This document shows, one piece after another, positions 6,310-8,510 of a DNA stretch of 8,510 nucleotides. The position numbers and the translations under genes are program-made. The stretch is from NCBI GenBank assembly GCA_937926415.1, contig CALBAF010000434.1, positions 1 through 8,510 of the forward strand, written 5' to 3'. The notes beneath the pieces are model-generated. The model saw only the letters and a list, made by a program, of their open reading frames with translations, did no database searches and was not told where the DNA came from. The stretch is from an uncultured Actinomyces sp. (GTDB lineage: Bacteria; Actinomycetota; Actinomycetes; Actinomycetales; Actinomycetaceae). How positions within the stretch are numbered: the first letter of the stretch is position 1; the number at the start of each line of letters is the position of its first letter.

Positions 6310-6313
6310 GGAG
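6310..6313 (+). promoter_or_regulatory. Ribosome binding site deciding the lipoprotein start
   Basis: GGAG is 2 bases before ATG 6316 and 5 bases before ATG 6319. The second ATG has the usable spacing and is taken as the start. Confidence 0.6.
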
Positions 6314-6318
6314 AAATG

Positions 6319-7332
6319 ATGTCTCGTACGACCACCTCCCTGGCCGCCATCGCCGCCATTGCCGCCCTCGGCCTGGCCGCATGCTCTTCCGGCGCCACCA
6401 CCTCGTCCCCCCAGTCCTCCGCTTCTCCGAGCGAGACCATGCAGGCCACCCAGGCCTCGTCCGTGACGGTCGAAGCGAACGACGGCACGGTCGAGATCAA
6501 GCTGCCCGTGACCCGCGCGGCCTCCCTTGACAACCGCACCTTCGAGGTGCTGGCGCAGTGGGACGTGCCCCTCGTCGCCGCCCCCAAGAAGCTGATCCCC
6601 ACGACCGTCACGGCGTTCAACGGTGAGGGCGTCGCCGACGTGGGCATGCACCGCGACCCCAACCTGGAGGCCCTGGTCGCCGCCGAGCCCGACCTCATCA
6701 TCTCCGGTCAGCGCTTCTCCAAGTTCGACGCTCAGATCAAGGAGCTGGCGCCCGACGTCCCGCTCATCAACCTCGAGCCGCGCGATGGTAAGCCCTTCAA
6801 CGAGGAGCTCATCCGCGAGGTCACCACCCTCGGTGAGATCTTCGGCAAGCAGGACGAGGCCAAGAAGCTCGTCGACGACTTCAACGCCTCGATCGAGCGC
6901 GCGAAGAAGGCCTACGACGGCTCCTCGACCGTCATGGCGGTTGACGTCTCCGGCGGCAACATCGGCTACGTGGCACCCGGCAAGGGCCGCACCTGGGGCC
7001 CGGTCTTCGACCTGCTCGGCCTGAAGCCGGCCCTCGAGGTCGAAGGTGCAACCGACTCGCACACCGGTGACGACATCTCCGTCGAGGCCATCGCCGAGGC
7101 CAACCCGGCATGGATCTTCGTCCTCGACCGTGACGCCGCCATCACCAAGGACGGTTCCAACACCCCGGCCGAGACCGTGATCTCCGGCAACGCCGCCCTG
7201 CAGAACGTCGCCGCGCTGCAGAACAAGCACGTCGTGTACGCGCCCAACGACACGTACACCAACGAGTCCATCATCACCTACACGGAGATCTTCAACTCCA
7301 TCGCGGATGCCTTCGAAGCCGCAAAGAAGTGA
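6319..7332 (+). CDS. Siderophore ABC transporter substrate-binding lipoprotein (CeuE/FatB/YclQ type)
   Basis: This encodes 337 residues. A lipoprotein signal peptide is visible: MSRTTT, a hydrophobic Ala/Leu run at 8-20, then the lipobox LAAC with C22. A Ser/Thr-rich linker (23-48) follows, which should tether the mature protein to the outer face of the membrane. The rest fits the class III (TroA/BtuF-like) binding-protein fold of catecholate-type siderophore receptors. In the first lobe, KLIPTTVTAFNGEGVADVG (91-109) is followed by LEALVAAEPDLIISGQRF (116-133). A long linking helix lies at about 160-200, and the second lobe includes GKGRTWGPVFDLLGLKPA (221-238) and ANPAWIFVLDRD (261-272). It binds ferric siderophore and delivers it to the permeases encoded downstream. 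An iron box in the promoter supports iron control. The precise siderophore cannot be read from the sequence. Confidence 0.9.
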   Translation: MSRTTTSLAAIAAIAALGLAACSSGATTSSPQSSASPSETMQATQASSVTVEANDGTVEIKLPVTRAASLDNRTFEVLAQWDVPLVAAPKKLIPTTVTAFNGEGVADVGMHRDPNLEALVAAEPDLIISGQRFSKFDAQIKELAPDVPLINLEPRDGKPFNEELIREVTTLGEIFGKQDEAKKLVDDFNASIERAKKAYDGSSTVMAVDVSGGNIGYVAPGKGRTWGPVFDLLGLKPALEVEGATDSHTGDDISVEAIAEANPAWIFVLDRDAAITKDGSNTPAETVISGNAALQNVAALQNKHVVYAPNDTYTNESIITYTEIFNSIADAFEAAKK

Positions 7333-7348
7333 CCCTCTGACACGCAAG

Positions 7349-7376
7349 CGGGTGCCGCCCCTCGGGGCGGCACCCG
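7349..7376 (+). terminator. Intercistronic hairpin with T-tract (partial terminator)
   Basis: CGGGTGCCGCCCC pairs with GGGGCGGCACCCG around a very short TC centre, and TTTTCTT follows at 7384-7390. It begins 17 bases after the lipoprotein stop and ends 14 bases before the permease ATG. Placed inside one operon it would make permease transcripts rarer than binding-protein transcripts, or stabilise the upstream message. Confidence 0.75.
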
Positions 7377-7390
7377 TACCCCGTTTTCTT

Positions 7391-8416
7391 ATGACGCACT
7401 CCCCCACCACCGCCCCGCCCACGGACACGGCGCTCGAGCACGAGGCCGCCCCGGCCTCGTCAAAGCGTCGCCCCCTGGCGCTCGCCCTGGCCACGCTCGC
7501 CGTGGCTGCGCTCCTCGTCCTATCCCTGTCGACCGGCGAGTACTCGATCCTCTCCCAGGACGATGGCTGGAGGATTTTCCTCGCCGTGCGCGTCCCGCGC
7601 ACGATCGCCCTCGTCCTGTCGGGCGCCGCGATGTCGATGAGCGGCCTCGTCATGCAGCTGGTCACCCAGAACCGCTTCGCCGAGCCCTCCACGACAGGCA
7701 CGACCGAGTGGGCGGGTCTGGGCCTGCTCGTCATCATGATCGTGTGGCCCGGCGCCCCGATCCTGGTTCGCATGACCTGCGCAATCATCTTCGCGTTCGT
7801 GGGCACGATGGTGTTCTTCGCGCTGCTGCGCCGCGTCTCCCTGCGCTCCTCACTGCTCGTGCCGATCATGGGCATGATGCTCGGCGCCGTCGTCTCCGCG
7901 ATCTCTACGTTCCTGGCGCTCGAGACGAACACCCTGCAGAGCGTATCCGTATGGTTCCAGGGGTCATTCACCTCCGTCTACGAGGGCCAGTATGAGGTCC
8001 TGTGGATCGTCACCGTCGTCGTGGCAATCGTGTTCATCATGGCGGACCGACTGACGGCCGTGTCCCTCGGCGAGGACATCGCCATCTCCCTCGGCGTCAA
8101 TTACCACCGCATGGTCCTCATCGCGACGGGGCTCGTGGCCGTAGCAACCGGAGTCGTCACCGTCGTCGTCGGCTCCCTGCCGTTCCTGGGCCTCATCGTC
8201 CCCAACCTCGTGTCCCTGTCGATGGGCGACAACCTGCGCACGAACCTTCCCTGGGTGTGCCTGGCGGGCATCTCCCTCGTAACCGTCACGGACCTGCTGG
8301 CACGCACGATCATCTCCCCCTTCGAGATGCCCGTGTCGGTCATCCTGGGCGTCCTCGGCGCCTTCGTCTTCATCGCGCTCGTGCTGCGCCAGGCCAGGAA
8401 GGGAGCCGTCCTGTGA
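7391..8416 (+). CDS. Iron-siderophore ABC transporter permease (FecCD family), first subunit
   Basis: This encodes 341 residues. A hydrophilic Pro/Thr/Ala-rich N-terminus (1-27) ends in KRR before the first membrane segment (about 29-46). Further hydrophobic segments lie near 72-91, 107-119, 127-146, 154-176, 203-218, 241-261, 265-277, 288-305 and 314-333, consistent with the about ten helices of this family. FecCD signatures are present: RVPRTIALVLSGAAMSMSG at 67-85, the coupling region PFLGLIVPNLVSL at 264-276, and PFEMPVSVILGVLGAF at 310-325. It forms half of the membrane channel that moves ferric siderophore inward. The ATG at 7391 has no Shine-Dalgarno (the preceding bases are CCGTTTTCTT) and follows the hairpin closely, which is odd; no better in-frame start precedes the first helix. 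The gene ends in TGA overlapping the next start. Confidence 0.92.
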   Translation: MTHSPTTAPPTDTALEHEAAPASSKRRPLALALATLAVAALLVLSLSTGEYSILSQDDGWRIFLAVRVPRTIALVLSGAAMSMSGLVMQLVTQNRFAEPSTTGTTEWAGLGLLVIMIVWPGAPILVRMTCAIIFAFVGTMVFFALLRRVSLRSSLLVPIMGMMLGAVVSAISTFLALETNTLQSVSVWFQGSFTSVYEGQYEVLWIVTVVVAIVFIMADRLTAVSLGEDIAISLGVNYHRMVLIATGLVAVATGVVTVVVGSLPFLGLIVPNLVSLSMGDNLRTNLPWVCLAGISLVTVTDLLARTIISPFEMPVSVILGVLGAFVFIALVLRQARKGAVL

Positions 8417-8510
8417 GTGTCATGACTTCCCCCGCGGGACGTGAAGCCGCTTCCCCGTCCCCCGCGCCGGCCTCGTCCGCGCACGCGAAGCGCCCCACCC
8501 GGCGCACCGG
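8413..8510 (+). CDS. Start of the second FecCD-type permease (3' truncated by window)
   Basis: GTG at 8413 overlaps the TGA of the first permease in a GTGA junction. AAGGGAG (8399-8405) lies 7 bases upstream, a good ribosome binding site for this start. An in-frame ATG at 8422 is possible but is 16 bases from that site. The 32 visible residues are hydrophilic, Ala/Pro/Ser-rich and end in KRPTRRT, like the N-terminus of the preceding permease just before its first helix. Identity as the partner permease is inferred from the order binding protein, permease, permease usual in FatB/YclQ-type operons; no membrane segment is yet visible. Confidence 0.6.
   Translation, partial: MSVMTSPAGREAASPSPAPASSAHAKRPTRRT

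Noticed and set aside
6259..7971. Very long minus-strand open frame opposite the iron operon
   Set aside because: Its translation is Gly/Asp/Val/Arg-rich without recognisable domains and it lies antisense to two clearly identified genes; high GC leaves such frames open by chance.
1..8510. CRISPR array, tRNA, rRNA or intact insertion sequence
   Set aside because: No spaced direct repeats, no cloverleaf-like stretch and no transposase coding sequence were seen on either strand.

Overview
The window is high-GC DNA (about 70% GC in a counted stretch of nadE, 42 of 60 bases at 4321-4380). It has features typical of Actinomycetota: a leaderless-looking gene start, long GC-rich terminators, a DtxR/IdeR-type iron box and a two-domain glutamine-dependent NAD synthetase of mycobacterial length. 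An Actinomyces/Schaalia-like host is my best guess, but this is inference from style, not a match.

Layout. (1) Positions 1-1191 look like an accessory patch: the last 21 codons of an unidentified gene, then a DUF3800-family gene on the minus strand. It is clearly poorer in GC than its surroundings (26 of 60 bases at 601-660) and has its own promoter and a leader with a perfect hairpin. (2) Positions 1192-6137 form a NAD-metabolism locus. A minus-strand pair encodes a soluble SPFH/Band-7 protein followed 2 bases later by an NAD-kinase-like protein with a degenerate GGDGT loop. Divergent from it is nrtR (Nudix plus winged-helix regulator), followed by nadE and a strong terminator. The 104-base divergent control region carries two related 16-bp elements in opposite orientation. 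They cover the promoter parts of the SPFH operon and lie just upstream of the nrtR -10 box. (3) From 6138 to the end is an iron-siderophore ABC uptake operon: iron box, substrate-binding lipoprotein, an intercistronic hairpin with a T-tract, a first FecCD permease, and the start of a second permease overlapping it by 4 bases.

How the parts may work together. NrtR probably senses an NAD-derived ligand and controls both its own nrtR-nadE transcript and the divergent SPFH/NAD-kinase-like operon, which ties that little-understood pair to NAD(P) homeostasis. The iron operon is probably repressed by a DtxR/IdeR protein when iron is plentiful. The intercistronic hairpin could lower permease expression relative to the binding protein. 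The most interesting part of the window is the SPFH/NAD-kinase-like pair under apparent NrtR control. I see no CRISPR array, RNA gene, complete insertion sequence or prophage.
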